In this document: positions 8,672-18,094 of the stretch, in pieces
Layout: every line of letters begins with the position of its first letter
How positions within the stretch are numbered: the first letter of the stretch is position 1
Assembly: GCA_016208315.1 (NCBI GenBank)
Contig: JACQYF010000029.1
Span: forward strand, 1 to 48,598
Origin: Chloroflexota bacterium
GTDB taxonomy: Bacteria; Chloroflexota; Anaerolineae; UBA4142
Direction of reading: 5' to 3'
Length of the DNA: 48,598 bases
Notes under the pieces: generated by a model
Told to the model about the DNA's origin: nothing
Seen by the model: the letters and a program-made list of their open reading frames with translations, nothing else
Databases searched by the model: none
Translations under genes and position numbers: made by a program

Positions 8672-10635
8672 CTAACGCACCACAAATACTTTGCTGCCCG
8701 CGTCGAAACTCAGCACGCGCACTTGGGCCGCCGGCACGTTGATCGTGCCGTCGAATACCAGCCGTGGCTCTTGCCCGCCGCGATCATCCATTCGGATTTC
8801 AACTGTGTGGTCGCCCGCGGGCAGGGACAATTCTTGCAGCGCGTACGAGAGTCCATCCTGGCGCAGACCGGTCGGCGGAAATGTTTCGTTCAAGCGGGTA
8901 TCACCGTCTACACTCACCTGCAGCGCGACCGGAAAACGCGCCGCGCCGAGAACTTGTTCCGGGGTCACGCCCTGCGGCAGCCGCGACATTTGCTGCGATG
9001 AGAGCGCGTGCGCGGTTTCTCGAAATTCGCCGCCGTGCGCCAACGCGATCTTGAGGAAACCAACGTCCGGCGGGTAAACCTGATAAGGCACATCCGCGAA
9101 CGCCGCGACCGCGAGGACGAGCGCGGCAAAGAGCGCAATGCCCGGCAGCCAGCGCGCCCGCGACGTCGGATTCGGAGCCGCCTTTACACCTTGAGGGCGG
9201 CACGCTCCGCGCAATGCCGCCGCCAACTCTCGCCCATCGTCCGGCGCGATCCAGACCGCGTGCAGCCGCCGGCGGTCGACGTCTTTGGACAGATAGGGCG
9301 GACGATCGGACGACAATCGTTCCGCCAGCCAGCGGCTGCCTTCGCGGTTCGAGCAATCGTCGTGAAGACAACCCACGAGCGCGACGGGCGCATCCGTCAT
9401 TTGCTGCGCGCAGTGAATCAAGTCGGGATGCAGCGCGCCAATGCAAGGAACGATAATGATATTTTCGCCGGTCGAAGCCAGCGCACCGTGCAGTGTATGC
9501 CGCTCGCATGCGAGAGTGATGTGCGCATTCTCGACGAGGCGCGACTGCACATTCAGCGTGGAGACCGCGCCCACGCGAATCGCGTCCCACCCACACGCGC
9601 CGACACAAATCCCGCAGCCGACGCAGCGCGATGGATTCACGACGGCTTCCAGCTTGTACGGCCGGTTGTCGCTGCGCGGGCGCATCTCGATGGCCCCGTA
9701 AGGGCAGTCATTGGCGCACAACTGGCAGCCCGTGCATCCAGTTTGCAGCACCGTCGCTTTCTCGACGCGGCGCGGAAAGAGCCAGGGCAACAATGCCGCG
9801 ACGCCCAACCCTGCCGCGCTCGCGCCGACAACCATTGGCGCGCCCCAGTTTTGTAGCGCGGGCAGAAACAGCAGAAAGAATGGATCGAGCGGAGTTTCGC
9901 CCAGCGTGCGGCCAAGGTCGGCGGAAGGCGGCAGCGCCGCGGGACGAATCAAAACGACCGCGCCCAGCCCGGTGAGCGCGGCGTACACCCAAACGCGCGG
10001 CGGCAGCACGCGCGCGCGGCTCAACCGCATGGTGTGCAGCCAGAACCCAATCGCGACAATTAGACCCAAACCAATGTGAAAGACCAGAATCGCGTAAAAC
10101 AGATAGAACGCTTTTTGCAGGGTCTCGTTCGTGAGATAGGTCAGCGCCGTCGGACCGCCAAGCAAACGCGTGAGCTCCGATCCAATCCACTGCGCGCGCA
10201 CGTCGCCGACGCGACAGACACCGAGCACGCCGATCGCCAGCACCGTCGCGAGCAGCGCGAGGCCGGTGACCCACGCAAACCAGCGACTGCCCGAAAAGCG
10301 ATCGGCGACGAACATCCGCAGCGCGTGCAGCACGATGAACACCACGCTCAAGTCGGCGGCATAGCGATGAACGCTGCGCGCGAGGCGACCGAGCCAGAAA
10401 TCGTTCAAGCGTTCAATCGAGACGAGCGCCGCATCGGGCACGACGCCAAAGATGGCAAAATAGATCACGAGCAGCAAAATGCCCGAGGCCGCGACGATCG
10501 TCAAGAGCCATACGGCGAGCGTGCCGGTATGGTAGAGCGGATTGTAGCGCGTCGTGGCGACAAGGTTAATCAGGTTCTCAAAGGCAAGTGTCGCGCGCTC
10601 GAGGAATACGAGTGCGCGACGAGTGCTCGCACGAT

Positions 10636-10639
<4 letters not shown>
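8672..10639 (-). CDS. Cytochrome b - ferredoxin - MvhD/hydrogenase delta-like fusion protein
   Basis: A 655-residue multidomain redox protein. Residues 1-215 are a cytochrome b6-type N-terminal domain with two His pairs 14 apart (H90/H104 and H187/H201) for two b hemes. After further helices come two [4Fe-4S] motifs (C303-C306-C309-C313 and C340-C343-C346-C350). Residues of about 380-480 resemble the MvhD iron-sulfur domain (IIIVPCIGALHP, VALVGCLHDDCSNREGSRW). A last helix precedes a beta-rich domain of about 130 residues. It would pass electrons between a quinone or heme site in the membrane and a soluble iron-sulfur partner. It overlaps the upstream oxidase-like gene by ATGA, so it is probably made with it. 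The fusion order is one I do not know from characterised proteins. Confidence 0.85.
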
Positions 10640-12045
<1,406 letters not shown>

Positions 12046-12059
12046 CAGTGAATCACCTC

Positions 12060-12191
12060 TCACTTAATCGGCCAAACTTGCAGCAGCATCCCCATGTTGA
12101 GCAGCCACAGGAATCCGAACCACGCGAGAAAGAGGAACACCAGGACGAACGTCCCGCGCACGTCAATGTTTTCGTGTTGATCTTTTTGCAT
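12060..12191 (-). CDS. Small one-helix oxidase subunit, 43 residues (subunit IIa-like)
   Basis: A 43-codon gene. The protein starts MQKDQHENIDVRGTFVLVFL, continues through one membrane helix (about 14-32) and ends QVWPIK. GGGGTGAAT precedes the ATG at 12191. Small helices of this kind (CoxIIa or similar) replace the first helix of subunit II in some B-type oxidases; subunit II here already has its own helix. It lies between the two subunit I genes and stops 15 bp before the second one, so it is probably a structural subunit of one of them. Assignment is by size, topology and place only. Confidence 0.6.
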   Translation of the reverse strand: MQKDQHENIDVRGTFVLVFLFLAWFGFLWLLNMGMLLQVWPIK

Positions 12192-12203
12192 ATTCACCCC
12201 GTT

Positions 12204-12239
12204 GAGACCTGTCAGGTTTTTGGAAACCTGACAGGTCTC
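12204..12239. repeat. Perfect hairpin repeat between the oxidase genes
   Basis: Arms of 16 bp, GAGACCTGTCAGGTTT at 12204-12219 and its exact complement at 12224-12239, with a 4-base loop. It lies between subunit I and the one-helix gene within the operon. The loop side has T5 but no T tract follows the hairpin, so it is a dispersed palindrome more than a classical terminator, though it may lower expression of the distal genes. Confidence 0.8.
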
Positions 12240-12273
12240 ATTCTGTTACGACGCGTCAACCTCACATGCCTTT

Positions 12274-13817
12274 TCACGTCGCCTCTACGCGCTTGCCAAA
12301 CAACAGCGACAGCACCGCTATCGAAACGTAGATGACGCCGCCCGCAACCGCAAGCAGCGCGCCGATGCCCATCAGTCCCAGCATCGCGTAGGTCAAGCCG
12401 CTGAATTCGACCGGGATGGGCGCGCCCGCGTAGGATATGTCCGGCACGCGGCGCGGCGCGCCGTACGCGCCCGCTTGCATCATGCCCGCGATAAAGATAA
12501 ACATGCCGATGCCGTACAGGTACGGTTGAATCTTGGCCCACTGCTTGCCGACGATCTCGCGGCGGAAGATGATGGGAAAGACATAGTAGGTCAGACCCAT
12601 GAATGCCAGCGTCGTGCCGCCCACGACCGTCGCGTGAAAGTGCGCGGGGATACGCAAGGTGTTGTGATTGATGATATTCAACTGCTCATGCCCCATAATC
12701 ACACCCGTCGTCCCGCCGATGAACCCAAAGATGAACATCGAAAGAATCAGCGACGAAAAGCCCGGCTCGCCCCACGGCGCTTTGCGCAGCCATTCAAAGA
12801 TGCCGTTGCTAAAGCCCTTTTTCCGCAGCGCGACTTCGACCGCGCCGGGGATCGAGAACGCGTGGATCATGCTACCCAGGACGGCGAGATACATTGCGTA
12901 ACTGGTGTTGAAAATTTTGAACGGAATGCTGATGCCGCCGTCGGTCAGCAGGTGATGCACGGAGCCGAGGTTGATAAAGATGATGTACAAGAGGAACGCG
13001 AACCGGCTGAGTTTCTCATTCAGCGGCTTGGCGCCGGTCGTCAGCGTCGCGAGCAGATACCAGACCGACACCATCGCGGTGAGATTGATCTGCTGCGAGG
13101 GATGCCCGATGCTCCAGAAATTCAGGCGATAGACTTCGGGATCGAGATTCATCAGCCCCAACGACCAGAACAGGGCCGGAATGAACGTCAGCGCGCCGCC
13201 GACGAGCGTCACGATCGCGATGATCGCCGCGACGACTAAGCCGAAGGTGACGAGCGGCACCGAACCGGTATACCGTCCTTCGACCTTCGCCATGATCACG
13301 GTGGCGAAGAAGGTGACGACCGCCAGGATCGCGCCGACGGCGAAAATGATGATACCAAGATAGTAAAGCGGGTGCGCCGGGAGCGGAACATAGGACGTGA
13401 ACATCACGTCGGCTTGCCCGGCAAAGACCATAATATCCACGAGCACCGCGCCGCCGAGCATCAGAGCGAACGCGAGCCACGCCGGCCCGGCGTAACCAGA
13501 CGCGCGTTCAGCACCACCGCGCCGCCCAGGTACAAGCCCGCGATCTCGAAAAAGATGATCCAGAAGATGAGCATGTTCAGCCCGTGCGCGGTGAGAAAGC
13601 GGTAGAACAGATCGGCGGGCAGCAGATGCACGGCTTGCCAGCGCGTCAGCGCGATGAGCAGCGCCATTATTCCGCCGAGCAACAGGAAAACGACGGCGGT
13701 GACCGCGTTGACGAGAATGAGCTGCTCCGCCGCGGCATGCACACGCAAGCCGGTGATCGGGTCCACGCGTGATTCGAATTCGGGCGCGCGCGCCCAGGGT
13801 AACGTCTGGACTGCCAT
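12274..13817 (-). CDS. Heme-copper oxidase/NO reductase subunit I, 1-nt frameshift near 13486
   Basis: The N-terminal part (MAVQTLPWARAPEF to GGAVVLNARLVTP) is in one frame and the rest (from PAWLAFALMLGGAVLVD) in another; a base appears to be missing in the GGCCCGG run near 13484-13490. Joined, it is about 515 residues. All six metal-ligand histidines are present: TAHGLNMLIF, GHPSQQ, SVHHLLT, IPAHFHATVVGG. In GHPSQQ the residue four after His is Gln where oxygen-reducing oxidases have the cross-linked Tyr, so this may be one of the NO-reductase-type enzymes with a CuA subunit instead of an O2 reductase. The start at 13817 follows AAGGAG. It pairs with the CuA subunit upstream. Confidence 0.85.
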
Positions 13818-13820
13818 TGT

Positions 13821-14348
13821 CTACTCCTTGACCACAATCTTGCCGGACATCAGGTGATGGCCGATGCCGCAGTACTCGTTGCACAAGACGTTGTACACGC
13901 CCGCCTGATTCGGCGTAATGGTGAGCACGTAATCATAGCCGGGCACGACCTGGAAATTCATATTGATCGGCTGCACCGAAAAGCCGTGACTGTAATCCAT
14001 CGAAGAAAGGTGCAGCCGGTAGGTCTGTCCTTTTTTCAATTCGAGAATCGGCGACCACTGCCACGCTCTGGCGACGAGATAAACATCGCTGCCCACGGGC
14101 GGTCTGACGATGGGAATGTCTTTGTCGGTTCCGGTCTGGTATTGTTTGATAAACCGATTCGCCAGTTCGGCATACTGGGCCGCGGTGGTGCGGTACGTCT
14201 CGCTCGGAGTGTTCTGCGGCGCGATCAAATGCCAGAGCGGCAATGAAACGAACAAGAGCACGCACCAGGCCAAGGAGATACCCACCCACAGCCGTTCCTG
14301 CCGCGACAGCGGCTTCCACCACACTCGTTCGGGAGATACAACGCTCAT
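13821..14348 (-). CDS. CuA-containing subunit II of heme-copper oxidase
   Basis: A 175-residue protein with one N-terminal helix (about 20-42) and a periplasmic cupredoxin domain. The CuA site is complete: HGFSVQ gives the first His and CNEYCGIGHHLM gives Cys, Glu, Cys, His and Met. It takes electrons from cytochrome c or the neighbouring blue copper protein and passes them to subunit I. The start at 14348 has AGGAGGAG upstream and the stop is 3 bp before subunit I. One helix instead of two, and the small size, fit B-type oxidases and the CuA-type NO reductases. Confidence 0.93.
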   Translation of the reverse strand: MSVVSPERVWWKPLSRQERLWVGISLAWCVLLFVSLPLWHLIAPQNTPSETYRTTAAQYAELANRFIKQYQTGTDKDIPIVRPPVGSDVYLVARAWQWSPILELKKGQTYRLHLSSMDYSHGFSVQPINMNFQVVPGYDYVLTITPNQAGVYNVLCNEYCGIGHHLMSGKIVVKE

Positions 14349-14357
14349 CGGCTCCTC

Positions 14358-14864
14358 CTACCTAACCGTGATTCTGGCGACCATCCCCGCTTCGTAATGC
14401 CCGGAGATGTGACAACGGATTTGGTACTGACCGGGTTCCGCGAATGTCCAGTCGAGATAGCCGCTCGCGCCGGGCACGATGGACGTTTTGGCAGACTGCC
14501 CATCGCTCTTTAGCGGTTGATTGACCGCGCCCGCTTTTTCGACGATGAACTCGTGCTCGATGCCGCCCTTGTTGGCGATATTAAAGCGCACCGGCTTGCT
14601 CACGGGCAGCGAGGTTTGCGCGATCTGGAATTTGAATTCGCTCATGGTCGTTTCGACGACCAGCGCGCCCGCAGGCGGCGGCGCGACGGACGCGGAGATC
14701 ACGATGGGTTTGGCGGTGGGGATACTGCCAATGTCAATCAGTCCCCACACCGTGTAAAAGACAAAAGGGACCGCCACGCCGAGGAGAAACAAGAGAAAGA
14801 AATCGTCGAAAAGAACTTGCCAGATCGGAATGCGTTCTTGGTGTTCTTGGGGTACTACGCTCAT
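14358..14864 (-). CDS. Membrane-anchored type 1 blue-copper protein (cupredoxin)
   Basis: A protein of 168 residues. One helix (about 18-40) anchors a plastocyanin-like domain. Copper ligands are visible as His in IEHEFIVEKAG and Cys-His-Met in CHISGHYEAGM, the type 1 arrangement. It is probably the immediate electron donor to the CuA subunit encoded 9 bp downstream. The chosen ATG (14864) overlaps the SCO stop as TGATG with GGAGG six bases upstream; a TTG one codon earlier is the alternative. Confidence 0.88.
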   Translation of the reverse strand: MSVVPQEHQERIPIWQVLFDDFFLLFLLGVAVPFVFYTVWGLIDIGSIPTAKPIVISASVAPPPAGALVVETTMSEFKFQIAQTSLPVSKPVRFNIANKGGIEHEFIVEKAGAVNQPLKSDGQSAKTSIVPGASGYLDWTFAEPGQYQIRCHISGHYEAGMVARITVR

Positions 14865-15511
14865 CAATGTCCTCCGTCTAGTTCCGCGAGCAACGCGCGA
14901 ATGTCTTGCGCGACGCGCGCCCGCGGCAGTTCCACTCCGATGTATTCGGCGCGAAGGTTGCCCGCGCCATCCAGAAGTACCGTCTTGGTTGTGTGGACGA
15001 CGGCATAATTCGCCGGGACGCTCGTGCCGTGTCCGGCGTGAGATGCGGAAGCGAGCGGCGCGTCCATGGTCGCAAGGTCGGGATAAGCAACCACCTCAAA
15101 GCTGCGCCAAAGTGTTTCCAGTTGCGCGGGCTCGCCGGTCAGCCAAGTCCAGCCGCTCAAGTCCACCCCGAATTGGCCCGCATATTCCTTGAGCCGCGCC
15201 GGCGTATCGCGCGGCGGGTCAACGGTGACCGAGACGAAAACGAGACGTGACCCAAAGGCGCCCTCACGCCCGAACTCGTCTTGCAATTGTTTCATCTGCG
15301 CGCTCAGCAGCGGACAAACCGTGGCGCAGTGCGTGTAGACGAACGTCACGAGGGCGACCTTGCCGCGCAAATCACGCGAGCCGAATGACACACCATCTTG
15401 GCTCGTCAAAGACCAGGCGGCGCTTGGCTTGACGGGCAGCGCATTCGCGCGGCAGCCGAGCGATCCGCTCACTAGGAGCAATACGAGCGTCCAGCCAATG
15501 CGGCGTATCAC
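14864..15511 (-). CDS. SCO1/SenC copper chaperone
   Basis: A 215-residue thioredoxin-fold protein with an N-terminal lipoprotein-type signal (LLLVSGSLGC). The copper site is YTHCATVCP plus the distal His in YAVVHTTKTV. SCO proteins deliver copper to, or reduce the thiols of, the CuA site of subunit II, which is encoded two genes downstream. Its GTG start overlaps the stop of the cNMP-domain gene (GTGA), and the cupredoxin start overlaps its own stop. Confidence 0.93.
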   Translation of the reverse strand: MIRRIGWTLVLLLVSGSLGCRANALPVKPSAAWSLTSQDGVSFGSRDLRGKVALVTFVYTHCATVCPLLSAQMKQLQDEFGREGAFGSRLVFVSVTVDPPRDTPARLKEYAGQFGVDLSGWTWLTGEPAQLETLWRSFEVVAYPDLATMDAPLASASHAGHGTSVPANYAVVHTTKTVLLDGAGNLRAEYIGVELPRARVAQDIRALLAELDGGH

Positions 15512-16029
15512 TGCCCGCCTCCGCGGTCGTCCCGGCCTTGGGTCTGCGCCTGTTCGAGCAGCAGTTTGCAGACGCGCGCCGTCACATCCTTGAAGGCGAG
15601 ATCGGTCGCGAGCGTCGCGAGGTCGCGCAAGCGCATGCTCACGACCGCAAGCACCGCCGAAAAGAGGTCGGGTGTATTCCAGATCAGATCGTGTGCGAAA
15701 GGGAATGGGATGAAAAAGAGGCGGACGCGACCGCGCGCGCGGGCGGTGATCGAGTGGGGCCGGCTGTCGAGCAGGGGGATGAGATCCAATGGCTCGCCCG
15801 CATTGAGGATGCCGACGAGCTGTTCCTTATCCTTGCAGGCGCGCAAGAGTTTGACCTGTCCGGTTTTGAGGAGATATTAACCGGCGCAGGGCGTCCCCTC
15901 GCGGAAAATCACCACGCGATTTTGGTAATCGCGTTCCTCGGCCGCGCGCGCGACCAGTTTTAGCTCGGTCGCGGATAGCCGAGCCAGAAGCGGGATGGCG
16001 CGCAAGTCGTCGCGTGAAGGAGCAATCAT
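15508..16029 (-). pseudogene. Crp/Fnr-type cNMP-binding domain, in-frame TAA at codon 51 and no HTH
   Basis: Reading from the ATG at 16029, 50 codons match the start of a Crp/Fnr sensor domain (DDLRAIPLLARLSATELKLV, then VVIFREGTPCAG). A TAA at 15877-15879 follows, and the domain resumes (YLLKTGQVKLL, ILNAGEPLDLIPLL). One nonsense base explains it. The protein then ends after LAFKDVTARVCKLLLEQAQT, exactly where the helix-turn-helix should begin, because the frame reaches the GTGA overlap with SCO. It would therefore be a sensor domain without DNA binding even if read through. As written, only the part after the stop forms an open frame (15508-15846). Confidence 0.75.
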
Positions 16030-16110
16030 CACTCCACCAGCCATGCGGATTGGCTGTCAGTATAGCCCAGGCGTGACGAAAATACTAGCAAAAAAGTCAC
16101 ATTCCCGAAT
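16030..16110 (-). promoter_or_regulatory. Upstream region of the respiratory operon
   Basis: On the minus strand a -10-like TATACT lies at 16059-16064 without a good -35, as expected for an activator-dependent promoter. Upstream, GTGAC and GTCAC half-sites stand 18 bases apart (16096-16100 and 16073-16077). The 15-mer GAATGTGACTTTTTT (16090-16104) also occurs at 4958-4972. The Crp/Fnr protein encoded just upstream is a natural candidate regulator. Confidence 0.35.
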
Positions 16111-16797
16111 TCAGACCATTTTTGCTAGGCGCTCCTTGTCCAATATGACGATGTGCTTGCCCCGGGCGTCCACTAGCCCCGCCTGTTCGAGGCGTTGAAA
16201 CATCTGCGTCACCATTTGCGGCGTCGTCCCGAGGACGCTCGCCAGCATCTCACGCGTCAGATCGAGTTGCAGCTCGATCCCGCGTGGGCCGGCGCGCCCG
16301 CGTTCTTCGGCATAGCCCAGCAGAAGTTCGTTGAGACGGGGCAGCGAGCAGCGCAGGGCCAAGCCGGCGGAGAGCTGCGTCAGGTAGCGGGTATGGTTCG
16401 CGAGCACCCGCGCCAGCAGGTCCGCTATGCCGCGGCTTTCTGCCGCTAGCTGGTACGCGCGTGTGCGTTCGATGAAATAGATGGTGGTCGGTTCTAACGC
16501 TTGGGCGTGCGCCGGCGCGAGATTGCCGTCGAACAGGGGGCACATGCCCATACAGGGGAGATGGTCGCGGCGCGCGATGCAGAGAGTGAACTCGCGCCCA
16601 GTCGGACTCACGCGATAGAGGCGCACGCGGCCGCGCCTGACAAACCACAGCCCGTCCAGGCGCTCGCCCTGGGTAAATACGAGGGCGCGGGCCGGGTACT
16701 CGCGCGCGCTGACCACCTCGCCGACGGCCAGGAGTTCTTCGTCGGCGAGATTGCCAAAAAGCAAGCTCGTACGCAATTCTTCCAGAGGAATGGTCAT
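16111..16797 (-). CDS. Crp/Fnr-family transcription regulator
   Basis: A full-length 228-residue regulator. Residues of about 10-125 form the cyclic-nucleotide-type beta barrel (LVFTQGERLDGLWFVRRGRV), followed by a dimer helix and a C-terminal winged helix (LTREMLASVLGTTPQMVTQM at about 179-198). The glycine-rich phosphate-binding loop of true cAMP receptors is replaced by CMGMCPLFDG with two cysteines, so it may sense redox, heme or NO instead of cAMP; this is inference. It lies upstream of the respiratory operon on the same strand, with the cNMP-domain pseudogene between, and is divergent from lacI. No clear Shine-Dalgarno precedes the ATG. Confidence 0.88.
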   Translation of the reverse strand: MTIPLEELRTSLLFGNLADEELLAVGEVVSAREYPARALVFTQGERLDGLWFVRRGRVRLYRVSPTGREFTLCIARRDHLPCMGMCPLFDGNLAPAHAQALEPTTIYFIERTRAYQLAAESRGIADLLARVLANHTRYLTQLSAGLALRCSLPRLNELLLGYAEERGRAGPRGIELQLDLTREMLASVLGTTPQMVTQMFQRLEQAGLVDARGKHIVILDKERLAKMV

Positions 16798-16830
16798 TGT
16801 AAAACAACGGCGACCGACCGGTTCGTCTAG

Positions 16831-16858
16831 AGTAAATGGAATTCCCCTGGGATGTCAA
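16831..16858 (-). promoter_or_regulatory. Probable sigma70-type promoter of the Crp/Fnr gene
   Basis: On the minus strand TTGACA (16853-16858) and TTTACT (16831-16836) are 16 bases apart, about 35 bases before the ATG at 16797. The -35 is consensus and the -10 matches at four of six positions. Confidence 0.5.
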
Positions 16859-16889
16859 AGACGGGGTGTCGTGAGCGCCCCAAACGGCC

Positions 16890-16943
16890 TTGACTTTCAA
16901 AACGTTTTGGCTATAATGGGCTTCAAGACCGAAAACGTTTTGG
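16890..16943 (+). promoter_or_regulatory. lacI promoter with two LacI-type operators
   Basis: TTGACT (16890-16895) and a consensus TATAAT (16912-16917) are 16 bases apart. The spacer holds a perfect palindrome, CAAAACGTTTTG (16898-16909). A second core, AAAACGTTTT (16932-16941), runs into the lacI ribosome site GGAG (16942-16945). The centres are 33 bp apart, about three helix turns, so two dimers could bind the same face. The CG-centred form is typical of LacI-family operators, so autoregulation is likely. Confidence 0.82.
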
Positions 16944-16949
16944 AGAAAT

Positions 16950-17972
16950 ATGGCTGTCACCATCCGGGACGTCGCCAAGCGCCTCCGCCTCTCGATTACG
17001 ACGGTCTCGCGGGCCCTCGACGGCTACGACGACGTAGCAGACAAGACGCGTGCGCGCGTCATTCGCGCCGCACGCGACATGGGCTATGTCCCCAGCCGCG
17101 CCGCGCGGCAGTTGCGCCGCCAACGCGCCGATGCCATCGGCTACATCATCCCGGGTCGCGCGCCCTACTTTACCGATCCCTTCTCCTCTGAATTTATCGC
17201 CGGCCTGGGCGATGCGGCTACCTCGCACAACCTCGACCTCTTGATCTCGACCGCGCCGCCGGACAGCGACGCGGAACTCTACGTTTATACGCGCTGGACG
17301 CAGAGCCGCCCCGTGGACGGTATCGTGCTGAGCCGCTTGCGCTTGAAGGACTGGCGCGTGAAATATCTCGCTCAAAACGATTTCCCTTTTGTCGCGCACG
17401 GGCATACGCATCTGCGCCTCGACTTTCCCTACATCGAAATGGATTCGCGCGCCGGTTTTGCCCAACTAGTCAAGCATCTCGCCGACCGCGGCCACCGGCG
17501 CATCGCCTACATCGGCGCGCCGGCCAAGTTCACGCTCCAGGCCGAGCGGTTTACCGGTTATCAAGAGGGCTTGACCGCGGCCGGTATCGCGTTCGAAGAA
17601 ACGCTCGTCGCCGAAAGCGATTTGACGCGCACCGGTGGTTACCAGGCCGCGGGGCAGCTGCTCGACCAAGCGCGCCACGCGCCGGCCGCGATCATCTGCG
17701 TCAACGACCTAACCGCCATCGGCGCCATGCGCGCGGCGCGCGAAAGGGGCCGCGTGATCGGCCGCGATATCGCCATCGCGGGCTACGACGGCACGGACGA
17801 GTCCGAACACACTGATCCGCCGCTCACCACTCTCAAACAGCCCATCTACGACACGGCCCACCGCTTGGTCGAGATGCTGCTCCGGCGCATCGCGGGCGAA
17901 CCAATCGCCGATCCACACGTAATCCTCCAGCCCGAATTGATCGTTCGCCAGTCCACCGCTTTCAGTGTGTAG
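16950..17972 (+). CDS. LacI-family transcription regulator of the glycoside cluster
   Basis: A 340-residue repressor. Residues 3-22 are the helix-turn-helix (TIRDVAKRLRLSITTVSRAL) with the hinge region near 45-60 (RAARQLRRQRADAIGYIIPG). The rest is a periplasmic-binding-protein-like sugar sensor ending in typical family motifs (PAAIICVNDLTAIGAM, DIAIAGYDGTDESEHTDPPL, TTLKQPIYDTA). It probably binds the two palindromes in its own promoter and controls the ABC transporter and glycosidase genes that follow on the same strand. Sensor ligand unknown; an alpha-glucoside or galactoside is plausible from the neighbours. Confidence 0.93.
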   Translation: MAVTIRDVAKRLRLSITTVSRALDGYDDVADKTRARVIRAARDMGYVPSRAARQLRRQRADAIGYIIPGRAPYFTDPFSSEFIAGLGDAATSHNLDLLISTAPPDSDAELYVYTRWTQSRPVDGIVLSRLRLKDWRVKYLAQNDFPFVAHGHTHLRLDFPYIEMDSRAGFAQLVKHLADRGHRRIAYIGAPAKFTLQAERFTGYQEGLTAAGIAFEETLVAESDLTRTGGYQAAGQLLDQARHAPAAIICVNDLTAIGAMRAARERGRVIGRDIAIAGYDGTDESEHTDPPLTTLKQPIYDTAHRLVEMLLRRIAGEPIADPHVILQPELIVRQSTAFSV

Positions 17973-17991
17973 GGGCGGGGTCACCCCGCCC
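17973..17991 (+). terminator. GC-rich hairpin after lacI
   Basis: GGGCGGGG (17973-17980) and its complement (17984-17991) with loop TCA form an 8-bp stem directly after the lacI stop. No T tract follows, so it is more likely a partial terminator or stability element that sets lacI apart from the strongly expressed binding-protein gene. Confidence 0.5.
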
Positions 17992-18094
17992 ATTCGAGGA
18001 GGTGATGCCAAGTCGCAATATCCAATCGTTATTCATCGTCGCACTGATGGCACAGCAGTTCGATCACTGTGCCGACATCAAGGAGGAGATTCGA

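Noticed and set aside
12204..12239. Classical intrinsic terminator of the oxidase genes
   Set aside because: No T tract on either side of the stem in the reading direction of the operon, and related genes follow directly.
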